This document shows positions 31,731 through 41,798 of a stretch of 64,000 bases of DNA, piece by piece. The stretch is from the NCBI RefSeq assembly GCF_001298445.1, contig NZ_CP012036.1, forward strand, positions 3,687,351-3,751,350. The letters run 5' to 3'. The translations under genes were made by a program, and so were the position numbers. Below the pieces are notes generated by a model. That model saw only the letters and a list, made by a program, of their open reading frames with translations, did no database searches and was not told the origin of the DNA. The stretch's first letter is position 1; every line of letters begins with the position of its first letter. The stretch comes from Nostoc piscinale CENA21. Its GTDB lineage: Bacteria > Cyanobacteriota > Cyanobacteriia > Cyanobacteriales > Nostocaceae.

Positions 31731-34338
31731 TTATTTGCTCACAATTGTCCAAACACCATCCCAGGAATCTGGCGGTGGTGTTCGGTGATAATTTTGGGCG
31801 CGTTCTAAATGAATTTCTACGGCTTGGTCTTTGGGGCGGAGGTGTTTTGCTGCGGTAAAGTTGGCGATCGCACCAGCAAAATCCTTTGCTAAATAAGCAG
31901 CCCGTCCGTTATGATAGTGAAACAAAAATTCTTGGGTATCAGCATCTAAAGGCTTGTGGCGATCGCCAATTAACTCATAGATATTCACAGCTTGGTTTTT
32001 ACCCTTAACGCGAATTTTATCTAACTCCCGCACCCAAATGCGATCGCTGCAAAGTTGATAAGTAAATTCGCTCAAAATAATATCACAGCCATATTCTTTC
32101 GTGACGGCTTCTAACCGGGCGCTTAAGTTCACACTATCGCCAATTACGGTGTAATCCATACGTTTGTGAGAGCCAATATTACCAGAAACAACTTCCCCAG
32201 AACTAATCCCAATCCCGATGCGAATTTGGGGTTGTTCCTGAATAATTCGGCGTTGGTTAAATTCTTCTAGACGTTGGCGCATATCTAACGCTGATTGTAC
32301 CGCTTGCCAAGCATGGTTTTCTGTAATTGGTAGGGGCGCACCAAACACAGCCATTAAAGCATCGCCAATAAATTTATCTAAAGTGCCTTCGTAATTAAAA
32401 ACCGCTTCCACCATTGTTTCAAAATACTGGTTCAACAACGATACAACTTCGGCTGCGCCCAAATTTTCCGTCAAAGTAGTGTAGCCACGAATATCAGAAA
32501 ATAAGACAGTCACATCCTTGCGTTCACCCACCATCAAAGCATCTTCACCCAAAGCCATGACTTGTTCGGCGACATGGGGAGTTAGGTAACGATACATTGT
32601 GGTTTTCAGGCGTTTTTCTTGGCTAATGTCTTCTAAAACCACCAAACCGCCTCTCACTCCTCCTTCGGGGTTGGTAAGGGGATTAACCGTCAAATTTATA
32701 CTACGTTCTAATTGTTCTACTTGATTAGCTGGGATTAATTGGGATGGAGGAGTTAACAGTAAATTCCAGGGAATGAAAAAATCAGAGTTGTTGCGATCGC
32801 GGACTGTTAAAATTAACTGATGAGTTGCGCCTGATTGCAAAGTTGAATCTTGATTGTCACTATTTACTCGCCCGTCTAAAGTCAGTGCTTGATATAGCCC
32901 CACCATCAAACTTTGTTCTGGAACATAATGTCTAGCGCCCGATGTCAAACTGTCTTCTAAGCGCATTTGTAAATTTTCAATGGGTACTACTTCCCAAACA
33001 AAGCGACCGATTAAATTTTGTTCCCACAATAATTTATTGCTTTTGTTATTAGCATCACCTAAAGGACAACCTAATAACTCTAAAGCTGCATCATTAATTG
33101 TCACAATTCGACCAATCATATCAGTCGAAATTACAGCATCAGATAGACTTTGCAAAATGTCTTTTTGATACTGTTTTTCTAGCAGGACATTTTCAAACAA
33201 CCGCGCATTTTCTAATGCTATGCCTGCCTGAATATTAAAAGCCCGCATAAACTCTTCATCAGAAGCAGTAAAACTGCCTTTTTGCTTATTAATTAGCTGC
33301 GTTACTCCTATTAATTCATTAGCAGAATTAAACACTGGCAAACATAAAATATTCCGCGTTACATAGCCAGTTTTTCTATCTGTACTGGGGTCAAAACGCG
33401 GGTCTTTATAAGCATCAGGAATATTTAATGCGTCCCCTGTAGATGCTACATAACCCGCAATTCCCCGATTTGCTGGCATCCGAATTTCGATAAAGTCTGT
33501 TGTCGACGCTGCGGCTGCAACCTTAGTCCAAAGTTCACCCATTTCTTTGCGATATAAAAACAGCGTACTGCGGTCTGCTTGCATCAAAATTCGGGCTTGT
33601 TCCATGACTATTTGCAAAGTTGCTTCTAAATCTAAACTCTGCCCCAATGTTTGAGTTGCCCTTAATAATGCTGTTGCGCCTCGTTGATTGCGGGCTGCTA
33701 CATAGAAAGATTGACAAGTTTCTAAAATAATCCCAATAGAAGCTGCGAAATCTCGAAAACACTCTTCATCTTCATGATTAAAGGGAATGTTGCCTTCTTT
33801 ATTTACCAGTTGCACAACAGCAACAGTTTGACCTTTGCTACTGACAACAGGCATACATAAAATATTCCGAATTTTGTAGCCCATTTGTTTTTCTAAATCT
33901 GGACTAAATAAAGGATGCGTCGCAGTTTCCGCAATATTCAAATATTGGCCTGTACTCGCCACATGCCCAGGAATACCAACATTAATTGGTGTTCTAATTT
34001 CTAAGAACCTTTGACTATTATCTTGGGGAACTTTTGACCAGAGTTGACCTTTATCATAGTCAACTAAAAAAAATTGCTGTGTGTTCCGCTTGCAAAATTT
34101 GACCAATTTTCAAAGTGATGGCTTCTAGTACCTTCTCCAACATTGTTTCTAGAGCTTCATTATTGATTAATTCAATCGCTCTGAGAAATTGTTGGAACTC
34201 AGCAGTGATAAAGTCGAGCAGACAAACAAATTCGTTAACAGAAAGGTCTTTGACACGACGCAGTAAGGCGTGGGTGCGATTAACTTGTGTGAGTTCAGTT
34301 AATGTAGCCAAGACGCTACCAGGGTTGGGAAGAGTCAT
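31731..34338 (-). pseudogene. Class III nucleotide cyclase with two GAF domains, split by an 8-T frameshift
   Basis: Two frames (start ATG 34338; main frame through to 31731) meet at a run of eight T in the mRNA sense (34066-34073). With seven T the frame runs on as AIFLVDYDKG, giving about 868 aa. Order: helical N-terminus, GAF (about 60-215), GAF (about 225-380), PAS-like part, class III cyclase domain (LFSDIRGYT and GDALMAVFG metal Asp, LDKFIGD Lys, DYTVIGDSVN Thr, SARLE Arg), and a TPR-like tail. Length and layout match CyaB1-type adenylate cyclases of Anabaena; Thr at the base-selecting site is the class IIIb type. All catalytic residues are intact, so the break may be a sequencing error or slippage site. 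Confidence 0.85.
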
Positions 34339-34502
34339 GGAATTTTAGATTTTAGATTTTATAGCAAGAAGCAGGAAGCAGGAGGTAAAATTTTTAGACT
34401 ACAAAAAAACCTTTTTATATCGTCCAATTGGGTTTAAGTCTCCCACCAAATCCAATATTTTTCCAGTCTTTTATCAGAGGCTGGTCGAAATACCTCTCTC
34501 AT

Positions 34503-34542
34503 CTAGCCTCCTTCCTGCCTCCTGCCTTTTCACTCCTGCCTG
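34503..34542 (+). repeat. STRR: CTCCTGCCT-type heptamers
   Basis: Tandem TCCTGCC/TTTTCAC-like words between the cyclase and sqdX; a related AGCAGGA repeat lies at 34362-34387. Confidence 0.75.
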
Positions 34543-34545
34543 TAT

Positions 34546-35682
34546 TTAAACTGCTGCTGTTGGCTGTTTTACTGAGACTATTTTTTGATAGTAATCTTGC
34601 AGCTGGCGTGTGGCCGCTGCCCATCCCCATTTTTCTGCTTCTTTACGAGCATTTTGACGAATGATATCTCGTTCTTGTTGATTTTCCAAGAGGCGGATTG
34701 TAGCAGAAATCGCATCTTGAATATCTGCTTTGGGGTCAAAAAGATATCCATTCACACCATCTGTAACTATATCAGGGATGCCGCCAGAACGAGCAGCAAC
34801 CACCGGACAACCAGCGGCCATTGCTTCTAATAAGACTAACCCCAAAGTTTCTGTACGGGAAGGAAAGATAAAAGCATCAGCACTCGCAAAGGCAGAACCT
34901 AACTCCCGTCCCATGAGATAGCCAACAAAATGTGTGTTTGTTCCAGTAAAGTGTTTTTCTAGGGCTTGGCGATGGGGGCCATCACCAACTAAGGCTAATC
35001 GTGCTTGGGGAATTGCTTCTAAAATTGGTTTAATGCGTTCAATTTCTTTTTCGGCAGATAAGCGCCCAACATAAAGTAATAAGGGACTTTCAGGATTGTT
35101 TTGAGAAAGATGCGATCGCATCTCTAAACTGGCTAAATCAGGATGAAATAATTCTGTATCTACGCCCCTTTGCCACAAGTCTACTCTTTCAATGCCGTGT
35201 GATGATAATTCCTTCATCATGGCTGTAGAAGTACAAAGATTTAACAATGCTTGATTATGTGCGCCTTTAAGCAACTCCCATAATAATCCCTCTAACATTC
35301 CTAAACCGTAATGCTGGAGATATTGCGGTAAGTGGGTATGGTAAGAAGCTACTAAGGGAATTTTCAAAACTTTGCTATAAAAAATGCCTGATAATCCTAG
35401 AACCGCAGGGTTTACAACGTGAATCACATCTGGCTGGAATTCTTCTAAAGCATAACCAATGGCTGGGCGGGGTAGTGCCATTTTTAACTCTGGATACAGA
35501 GGCAAGGGAAAGCCACTAACGCCGTAAACTTTCGCTCCTTTATGTTCCGTGATTCCACCCTCTGGGGCAATCACTAAAACTTGATTTCCATGACGCTGTA
35601 GATGGTCAACTGTATGGCGTAGACGTGTGACTATGCCATCTACTTTCGGCAAAAAGGTTTCGGTGAATAGGGCTATTCTCAT
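34546..35682 (-). CDS. sqdX: Sulfoquinovosyltransferase (glycosyltransferase family 4)
   Basis: A 378-aa protein starting MRIALFTETFLPKVDGIVTR, a typical SqdX start. GT4 features include YHTHLPQYLQHYGLG, LLYVGRLSAEKEIER and the EX7E-type region PSRTETLGLVLLEAMAAGCP. It transfers sulfoquinovose from UDP-sulfoquinovose to diacylglycerol, the last step of sulfolipid synthesis at the membrane. SqdB, which makes the donor, lies upstream on the same strand (36992-38152), but 1.3 kb of unrelated sequence now separates the two genes. Confidence 0.93.
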   Translation of the reverse strand: MRIALFTETFLPKVDGIVTRLRHTVDHLQRHGNQVLVIAPEGGITEHKGAKVYGVSGFPLPLYPELKMALPRPAIGYALEEFQPDVIHVVNPAVLGLSGIFYSKVLKIPLVASYHTHLPQYLQHYGLGMLEGLLWELLKGAHNQALLNLCTSTAMMKELSSHGIERVDLWQRGVDTELFHPDLASLEMRSHLSQNNPESPLLLYVGRLSAEKEIERIKPILEAIPQARLALVGDGPHRQALEKHFTGTNTHFVGYLMGRELGSAFASADAFIFPSRTETLGLVLLEAMAAGCPVVAARSGGIPDIVTDGVNGYLFDPKADIQDAISATIRLLENQQERDIIRQNARKEAEKWGWAAATRQLQDYYQKIVSVKQPTAAV

Positions 35683-35691
35683 ACAAAAAAT

Positions 35692-35795
35692 TATTCAGTC
35701 CACGCAGGTAATCTCAACTGCTGTTGAATTTCGAGTGCTACAACAGAGTAAACTGTTTCTCGTAGCGGAATCAATTGTGTATGGCGAGAAATATT
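35692..35795 (-). pseudogene. Short coding remnant of unknown gene
   Basis: The minus strand reads an open stretch ending HTQLIPLRETVYSVVALEI then QQQLRLPAWTE and stop. It has protein-like composition but no start, and begins where an STRR ends. It may be the tail of a gene lost between sqdX and sqdB. Weak evidence. Confidence 0.25.
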
Positions 35796-35840
35796 GAGTG
35801 CTGAGTAAGGGCGTAGCGACTTTTGGGTTTCGTCCTCAAT

Positions 35841-36071
35841 TCAACATCTAAAATGTCCCCAATCTACTTCATCGTGCTGCCTGTCTGGAGTGATATCTTG
35901 CAGCAGTTGATCAAGAGTGTACTTGGGTTTTGCTGGAGAGAGAATGATTTTATTTCCCTCGGTGGAAATGGCAACTAAGTCTCCTTGTTTTAATCCCATC
36001 TGTTGAATAATTGTTTGCGGGAGTCTGATTCCCAGAGAGTTACCCCAGATGCTGATTTTTTGGGTGACCAT
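35841..36071 (-). CDS. AbrB/MazE-type antitoxin-like protein
   Basis: A 76-aa protein: VTQKISIWGNSLGIRLPQTI is the swapped-hairpin AbrB/MazE DNA-binding fold, followed by MGLKQGDLVAISTEGNKIIL, and a C-terminal tail that would bind a toxin (YTLDQLLQDITPDRQHDEVD). The tail is typical of MazE. No toxin gene follows on the same strand; the sequence downstream holds only a short remnant. It is therefore an orphan antitoxin within the sqdX-sqdB gap. Confidence 0.88.
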   Translation of the reverse strand: MVTQKISIWGNSLGIRLPQTIIQQMGLKQGDLVAISTEGNKIILSPAKPKYTLDQLLQDITPDRQHDEVDWGHFRC

Positions 36072-36239
36072 TATTGAGAATGATGATTTGGTGTTTATAC
36101 ATTGAGTATACTGCTGACTGGGTTGGATTTTTGGCGATGGAATGCACCCTACAAGATCAGGCGATTGCCCAAGTCATATTGCGTTCTTAGTGATAATAGT
36201 TTCAGAGGTAACTATTCACGAGGTCTGATTGTGGTCTTT

Positions 36240-36856
36240 GCTCATTCCACCACCCCAGATATAATTAAAAATCGCTTCACATTAGACGAGTATCGGGCAA
36301 TGGAAGAAACCCATCCAGAACGCCATGAATACCGCAATGGAGAGATTATTACAATGTCAGGAGGTTCGGAAGCCCACAGTGCGTAGACGCGAAGCGGCTT
36401 GTCGTCAGACATCGCCAGCAACTTATTAATTTACTTGGGATTTTTGCTGAGAGATAGCGATTTTCGTTTGTATAACAGCGATTTGCGCGTTGGATTCCTG
36501 AATATCAGTGTGGTACTTATACTGATTTGATGGTTGTGAATGGTCAACCAGAGTTCAATGAAAATCGCAATGATGAAATTCTCAATCCTTTACTGATTGT
36601 CAAAGTTTTATCGCCCTCTACTGAGGCTTACGATCGCGGTGAAAAGTTCCGCAAATATCGCTCTCTGTCCAGCTTTCGTGAATATCTGCTGGTGAGTCAA
36701 ACTGAACCCTGCATTGAACACTATCACAACCTTGAGCATCAAAGTAGCGATCGCTGGCAATGGCAAGTTTACTCCCACGTTGAACAGACTATCTTTCTCT
36801 ACAGTTTAAATGTAGAAATTCCCCTAACTGAAATCTATCGTCGTATTAATTTTTAA
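36240..36856 (+). pseudogene. Uma2 family gene, broken by a repeat insertion and a 1-nt deletion
   Basis: The first part reads FTLDEYRAMEETHPERHEYR then NGEIITMSGGSEAHSA and stops at the inserted repeat (36382-36408). After the repeat the frame resumes with IASNLLIYLGFLLRDSDFRL. A missing T at about 36492 (RV-WIPEYQCG) shifts it again before MVVNGQPEFNENRNDEILNP and the C-terminal domain. No good start codon remains. A related full-length gene is at 2502-3146. Confidence 0.85.
36382..36408 (-). repeat. REP-like palindromic element inside Uma2 pseudogene
   Basis: In inverted orientation it reads AAGCCGCTTCGCGTCTACG, the core also found inside the tRNA-Leu unit (17364-17393) and at 23024-23058 and 46514-46537. 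Confidence 0.75.
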
Positions 36857-36991
36857 GCATTTCTGGACGATAGGCTTAATAAACTACAACTGTCTGGTCG
36901 CCATACTGCGCTAGTATATGACGACCAGTTTGAGGCCAGGGAGAGATTTAATTGAGATAAGATTCCGTCACCAACCTCATACAGTTTTGAC

Positions 36992-38152
36992 CTAATTTCT
37001 ATGCCAAGAAACTTTCGGCAAAATTTGTTTTTTATCAACTCGTTGCTGATACTTAACTGCAAAATTTAACAGCGAATCAAGTAACGAGTCTGAGAGGTAG
37101 TGAGGTTGTAAGCCGAGGTCAAGCAGTTTGGTATTTTTGGCGTTGAAGTAATGTTCTTCTTTTTCAACTCTGGGGTTATCTATGTTGTTGATGTCAACAT
37201 TTAATCCCAAAGCGTTACCTGCTTTTTTCACCATCAACGCCAAGTCACCCACACTAAATAGTTCGGTAAATTGGTTGAAGACGCGGAATTCTCCAGGTTC
37301 AGCAGGATTAGCGATCGCTAATTCCATACAGCGGACTGTATCACGAATATCTAAGAATCCGCGAGTTTGTCCACCTTTACCATATACCGTTAAAGGATGA
37401 CCAATGGCAGCTTGAATACAAAAGCGGTTCAACGCTGTCCCAAATACACCATCGTAATCTAGGCGATTAATCAACAGTTCGTCCATTCCCGTTTCTTCGG
37501 TTAAGACTCCATACACAACGCCTTGATTTAAGTCTGTTGCACGCAATCCCCAAATCCGACAAGCAAAGTGGATATTGTGGCTATCATGCACTTTACTTAA
37601 GTGGTACATTGAGCCAGGTTGCTTGGGATAAGGTAAGGTATCCTTGCGCCCATTGTGTTCAATGGTGATATACCCTTCTTCAATATCGATGTTGGGTGTA
37701 CCATATTCACCCATTGTTCCCAACTTGACTAAGTGGCAGTCGGGGAAGTCTTCGCGCATGGCATACAGCAAGTTGAGTGTGCCAACTACGTTATTGACTT
37801 GGGTGAGAACTGCATGTTCGCGGTCAATCATGGAGAATGGCGCGGAACGCTGTTCGCCAAAATGCACGATCGCATTTGGTTCAAATTGATGTAAAGTTTT
37901 TTGCAGAAATTCGTAATTAGTAATATCGCCTACGAATAGGTCGATAGATTTGCCGGTCAAATCTTGCCAGCGCTGGATACGTTGCTGAATCGGTGCGATC
38001 GGCGTTAGAGTTGCGATACCAAGTTCGTTATCCCAGTGCCGACGCACCAAACTATCTAAAATTCCAACTTCGTAACCTCGATTGGAGAGGTAAAGTGCGG
38101 TTGCCCAACCGCAATACCCATCGCCACCAATAACCAGGACTTTCATTTTCAC
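36992..38152 (-). CDS. sqdB: UDP-sulfoquinovose synthase
   Basis: A 386-aa NAD-dependent SDR enzyme. It begins MKMKVLVIGGDGYCGWATAL (Rossmann GxxGxxG type), with VHFGEQRSAPFSMID, the active-site TMGEYGTPNIDIEEG and YHLSKVHD (YxxxK), and GFLDIRDTVRC. It makes UDP-sulfoquinovose from UDP-glucose and sulfite for the membrane lipid SQDG. It normally forms a pair with sqdX, which follows 1.3 kb downstream here. Confidence 0.96.
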   Translation of the reverse strand: MKMKVLVIGGDGYCGWATALYLSNRGYEVGILDSLVRRHWDNELGIATLTPIAPIQQRIQRWQDLTGKSIDLFVGDITNYEFLQKTLHQFEPNAIVHFGEQRSAPFSMIDREHAVLTQVNNVVGTLNLLYAMREDFPDCHLVKLGTMGEYGTPNIDIEEGYITIEHNGRKDTLPYPKQPGSMYHLSKVHDSHNIHFACRIWGLRATDLNQGVVYGVLTEETGMDELLINRLDYDGVFGTALNRFCIQAAIGHPLTVYGKGGQTRGFLDIRDTVRCMELAIANPAEPGEFRVFNQFTELFSVGDLALMVKKAGNALGLNVDINNIDNPRVEKEEHYFNAKNTKLLDLGLQPHYLSDSLLDSLLNFAVKYQQRVDKKQILPKVSWHRN

Positions 38153-38220
38153 CAGTTTTTACTCGCTGATAGCTAAATCTATCAGGTTTCTGTACCCCAT
38201 CAACCATCAAAAGTAGTGAT

Positions 38221-38330
38221 TGTCATTACTCATTTGTCATTAGTCATTGGTCATCTGTCAAAAGGCACAACCTTTTAGGATTTCATACTTCATTTCACTC
38301 AGCACTCAGCACTTTCAACTCAGCACTCTT
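38221..38330. repeat. Two STRR blocks
   Basis: TTGTCAT/TAGTCAT/TGGTCAT heptamers (38221-38258), then ACTCAGC/ACTTTCA heptamers (38295-38330). The second block forms the 3' end of the lipoprotein gene and encodes its last residues. Confidence 0.8.
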
Positions 38331-38846
38331 TACCTGATATTGCTGGGCTATGTAATAAAACAAGGGGTAATAGTTGGAAAACTCTTGGCTGGGGCTTTTT
38401 CCCCGCCAGTAATAGGTAACTTTACCTTGAGTTAAGGTCAATTTCATCGAACCTTCTTGCTGACCAACTTCTACTAATAAAACCCCAGATACTCCTTGTG
38501 TAGTCTGAAAGTTAGACTGGATGGCATTTTTGGGATCTGGTGAAAGATTGCTAGCCCAGCCTCTAATTTCCACATTTTGACTGCGTGGTGAAACTAAAAC
38601 AACACCATCATCGTTATCGGGAGTTGATAACACAGTCCAATTGCTGGGATAGGGAAATTCAAAGCCATAACGGGAATTTTTATAAGTCTGCCATTGAGTG
38701 TCAGAAACCCTAAAAGGTTGGCTGCATCCTGATAACAAAAACGATAAAGCGATCGCACTCGCCACTTTTTGATGTTTTGTATAAATACTTTTCCATTTAC
38801 TACTAGTTTTTACTGAAAAAATAAACATAATAATGAGTTTATACAA
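38295..38846 (-). CDS. Lipoprotein, PsbP-like pattern
   Basis: A 183-aa protein. The hydrophobic stretch before LLSGC (residue about 41) is a lipobox, so it should be lipid-anchored outside the cell or in the lumen. The mature part (NSRYGFEFPYPSNWTVL, DDGVVLVSPRS, NVEIRGWASNL) resembles the PsbP-like fold start (F-YP--W). The last residues (AELKVLSAE) come from an STRR and are not conserved. The PsbP link is a pattern match only. Confidence 0.7.
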   Translation of the reverse strand: MYKLIIMFIFSVKTSSKWKSIYTKHQKVASAIALSFLLSGCSQPFRVSDTQWQTYKNSRYGFEFPYPSNWTVLSTPDNDDGVVLVSPRSQNVEIRGWASNLSPDPKNAIQSNFQTTQGVSGVLLVEVGQQEGSMKLTLTQGKVTYYWRGKSPSQEFSNYYPLFYYIAQQYQVKSAELKVLSAE

Positions 38847-39078
38847 TTACTGTAAACCTTTATTTTTATCGAGTTTATTCCAGCTTTTATCTAATATTTA
38901 ACTGCTATTTAAGCTAATTTTTTCTTTGTTTTAAATATAACTTAGCCTACTTTAATAGTCACAAAATAGTGTAAATAAATGTAACAAAATTGCCGTCAAA
39001 ACGTTTTACCAGCTTGACAAGCAATCAAAGAGCCGATAACGTGATATACATACCCGGGTAAGACCGCCAAAGAGTTAT

Positions 39079-39432
39079 ATGCAAACGCAAACTAAGCAAA
39101 AGGTTACTTTTTATATATCGCCAGAACTGCACAAAAGGTTGAAGATCCGTTCAGCAATTGATTCTGAGCCAATGTCAGAGCTTGCCGAACGCGCCCTCTA
39201 CTTTTACTTGGCGAATCCAGAATTAGTAGAAGAAATAGAAGCTTCTGCTTATGGGAGAACTCACAGAGTTTATTCCTGTCCGACTTGCGAAAGTTCACTT
39301 GCGTTACGTGATGGGGAATTAGTTGCTTTAGGTCATCAGCCTGGATTGATTGGTCAAGAGACTATTTCCATTGATGAAATTGAAGAAGTGCCAACCCATC
39401 CCAAGAGTGAAGAGGAGTTAGTCCCTTGCTAG
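39079..39432 (+). CDS. Ribbon-helix-helix domain protein with zinc-ribbon-like part
   Basis: A 117-aa protein. TKQKVTFYISPELHKRLKIR and SELAERALYFYLANPELVEE form an RHH DNA-binding unit. The sequence then has SCPTCESS (a single CxxC) and an acidic tail ending in Cys. It lies 86 bases ahead of ycf46 on the same strand and may be its regulator; that is inference from position. Confidence 0.8.
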   Translation: MQTQTKQKVTFYISPELHKRLKIRSAIDSEPMSELAERALYFYLANPELVEEIEASAYGRTHRVYSCPTCESSLALRDGELVALGHQPGLIGQETISIDEIEEVPTHPKSEEELVPC

Positions 39433-39518
39433 ATAAGAATTATGAATAAGTGATTCATAATTCAGTAATTGTTACAAGTCTGTTCTTTACAGTATTAGGT
39501 CTCAAGTAGGTCGATTGT

Positions 39519-41034
39519 ATGAAAGAAGAGCTCAACATCTTAATTCAAGCTCAATACCCTCTAATCTACCTTGTGACCTCCGAGGAAGAGCGAGCAGAGC
39601 AATCAATTTCCACAATCGCTCAAGTGTTAAAACCCCAACGCCGAGTTTATGTATGGACAGTAACTCATGGCATCGTGGAATACGGTCAACCCCGGAATGG
39701 AAGCCAACACAACACAGTTTCCCCAGAGGCGGCAATTGATTGGATAATTCGGCAAAAAGAGCCTGGTATATTTATTCTTAAAGATTTACACCCATTTATT
39801 GATGCACCTGCGACAACAAGATCGTTGCGAGATGCGATCGCTAGTTTTAAAGGGCAACAAAAAAAATATTATTTTAATGTCGCCGATGCACCAAGTCCCC
39901 ATAGAATTGGAAAAGGAAGTAGTAGTATTAGACTTCCAACTTCCAGATATGGCGGAGTTGAATAAAGTTTTAACTTCCCATTTAGATCACTATCGTGGGC
40001 GACGGTTGACAACAGAAGCACGCGAAAAACTACTCAGAGCAGCTTTAGGTTTAACCAAAGATGAATCTGAGAAAGTGTATCGCAAAGCCCAAGTCACCAC
40101 CGGACGGCTGACAGAAGAAGAAGTTGATATAGTTTTATCAGAGAAAAAGCAACTGATCCGCCGCAATGGCATCTTAGAATATATCGAAGAAGATGAAACC
40201 ATTGATGCTGTAGGTGGCTTAGAAGAATTAAAGAAATGGCTGAAGCAACGCTCTAATGCTTTTACCGAAAGAGCAAGAGAGTATGGTTTACCCCAACCCA
40301 AAGGGATGCTAATTTTAGGAGTACCTGGTTGTGGTAAGTCATTGATAGCCAAAACAACATCCCGACTTTGGGGTTTACCGTTGTTGCGCTTGGATATGGG
40401 GCGCGTATACGACGGCTCAATGGTGGGACGAAGTGAGGCAAATCTGCGTAACGCCCTCAAAACAGCAGAATCAATCTCTCCAGCGATTCTGTTTATTGAC
40501 GAGTTAGATAAATCCTTTGCTGGTAGTGCTGGTTCTGGTGACTCCGACGGCGGCACATCAAGCAGGATATTTGGGTCTTTCCTCACATGGATGCAAGAGA
40601 AAAAATCTCCAGTGTTTGTCATGGCTACAGCCAACCGAGTTGAACGCTTACCTGGGGAATTCTTGAGGAAAGGTCGATTTGATGAAATTTTCTTTGTGGA
40701 TCTGCCTACACCAGAAGAACGGCGTGATATCTTCAATATTCACCTAAGCAAGCGCCGTCGTGAAGACATCTCCCGCTTTGATTTAGAGCAACTAGCCAAG
40801 ATGTCGGATGGCTTTTCTGGGGCAGAAATTGAACAAGCGATTATTGCGGCAATGTATGAAGCCTTTGCCCAAGACCGTGAGTTCACCCAACTAGATATTA
40901 TTGCGGCACTGAAAGCAACCTTGCCACTGTCTCGCACGATGCAAGAACAGGTAACAGCCCTTAGAGACTGGGCTAGACAGCGAGCAAGACCAGCCGCATC
41001 CTCCGTTGCTGAATATCAGCGAATGGAGTTCTAA
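39519..41034 (+). pseudogene. ycf46: AAA ATPase Ycf46, split by an 8-A frameshift
   Basis: The N-terminal frame (39519 onward, MKEELNILIQAQYPLIYLVT) is good up to ASFKGQQKK. A run of eight A (39859-39866) then shifts it. With seven A it continues NIILMSPMHQVPIELEKEVV to 41034, giving 504 aa, the length of the Ycf46 family. Walker A GVPGCGKSL, Walker B AILFIDELDK and the arginine-rich second region LPGEFLRKGRFDEIFF are all intact. Ycf46 has been tied to CO2 use regulation in Synechocystis. Because the gene is otherwise perfect, the break may be a sequencing error. The ycf35-like gene follows. Confidence 0.88.
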
Positions 41035-41172
41035 AAGCTTTCCCTGCTAACCCAGGGGAAAGGCTAGTTGAACAAACTAGCAGTTAAGAGAAAAAGCCGC
41101 GTCTTGTTCAGTGCGGCTTGCCGATGATAAACCGTTGTTCTTTTCTCAATCTTCTCATTGGAGGAAACCCAA

Positions 41173-41523
41173 ATGTCTCACTTTAGCACTCTTCGCACCA
41201 AAATCACCGATGCAGAAATCCTCAAAGCTTCTTTACGCGACTTGGGTATTACCGTAAAGACAGAAGCAGATGTACGCGGTTATAACGGTCAGCGTGTACG
41301 TTCCGACATCGTTGCTGTTTTGGAAGGCGAATATGATCTCGGCTGGTCTCGCAATAGCGATGGTTCCTTCGACCTCATCGCTGACCTGTGGGGCGTTGCT
41401 AAAAAGCACAACCAAACCGAGTTAATCAACTCTATTAATCAAAAATATGCAGTCAACAAGACTTTGGCTGAAGTAAAACAGCGCGGTCTGCAAAACGCTA
41501 ACGTTAAGTTGGTATTGCAATAG
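41173..41523 (+). CDS. ycf35: DUF1257 / Ycf35 family protein
   Basis: About 116 aa from ATG 41173, with GGAGG nine bases upstream; the TTG at 41158 lies upstream of that ribosome site and is not the start. It begins MSHFSTLRTKITDAEILKAS and has IVAVLEGEYDLGWSRNSDGS as in DUF1257. The family occurs in cyanobacteria and as Ycf35 in algal plastids; its function is not known. It is downstream of ycf46, an order that supports both names. Confidence 0.92.
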   Translation: MSHFSTLRTKITDAEILKASLRDLGITVKTEADVRGYNGQRVRSDIVAVLEGEYDLGWSRNSDGSFDLIADLWGVAKKHNQTELINSINQKYAVNKTLAEVKQRGLQNANVKLVLQ

Positions 41524-41551
41524 TAATTTCTCTGCGCGTTCCCAAAGCTGC

Positions 41552-41591
41552 ACGGGTTAACCACAATATAGCGGTTAGCCCGCTCTTTTTT
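41552..41591 (+). terminator. Rho-independent terminator after ycf35
   Basis: CGGGTTAACC pairs with GGTTAGCCCG around a short loop and is followed by CTCTTTTTT. Confidence 0.8.
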
Positions 41592-41798
41592 GCTTATTAT
41601 GGGGCTGAGAATCAACTCACGCCGTCTTTTTATGGGTGATAATTTCATACAGAATAAATCATCCAACTAAATACCTTTACACCTCAAGAAAGAGGTTTCA
41701 CTAGTGTTAATTAGCAACAATTAAAACAGTATTTCTATGAGGAATTAACTCATTTTCTGCGCGTGTTTCAATCAACAATATTGACAAGGTGACACAGC

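Noticed and set aside
39990..40736. 248-aa minus-strand ORF inside ycf46
   Set aside because: It lies opposite conserved AAA motifs and has no recognisable domain of its own.
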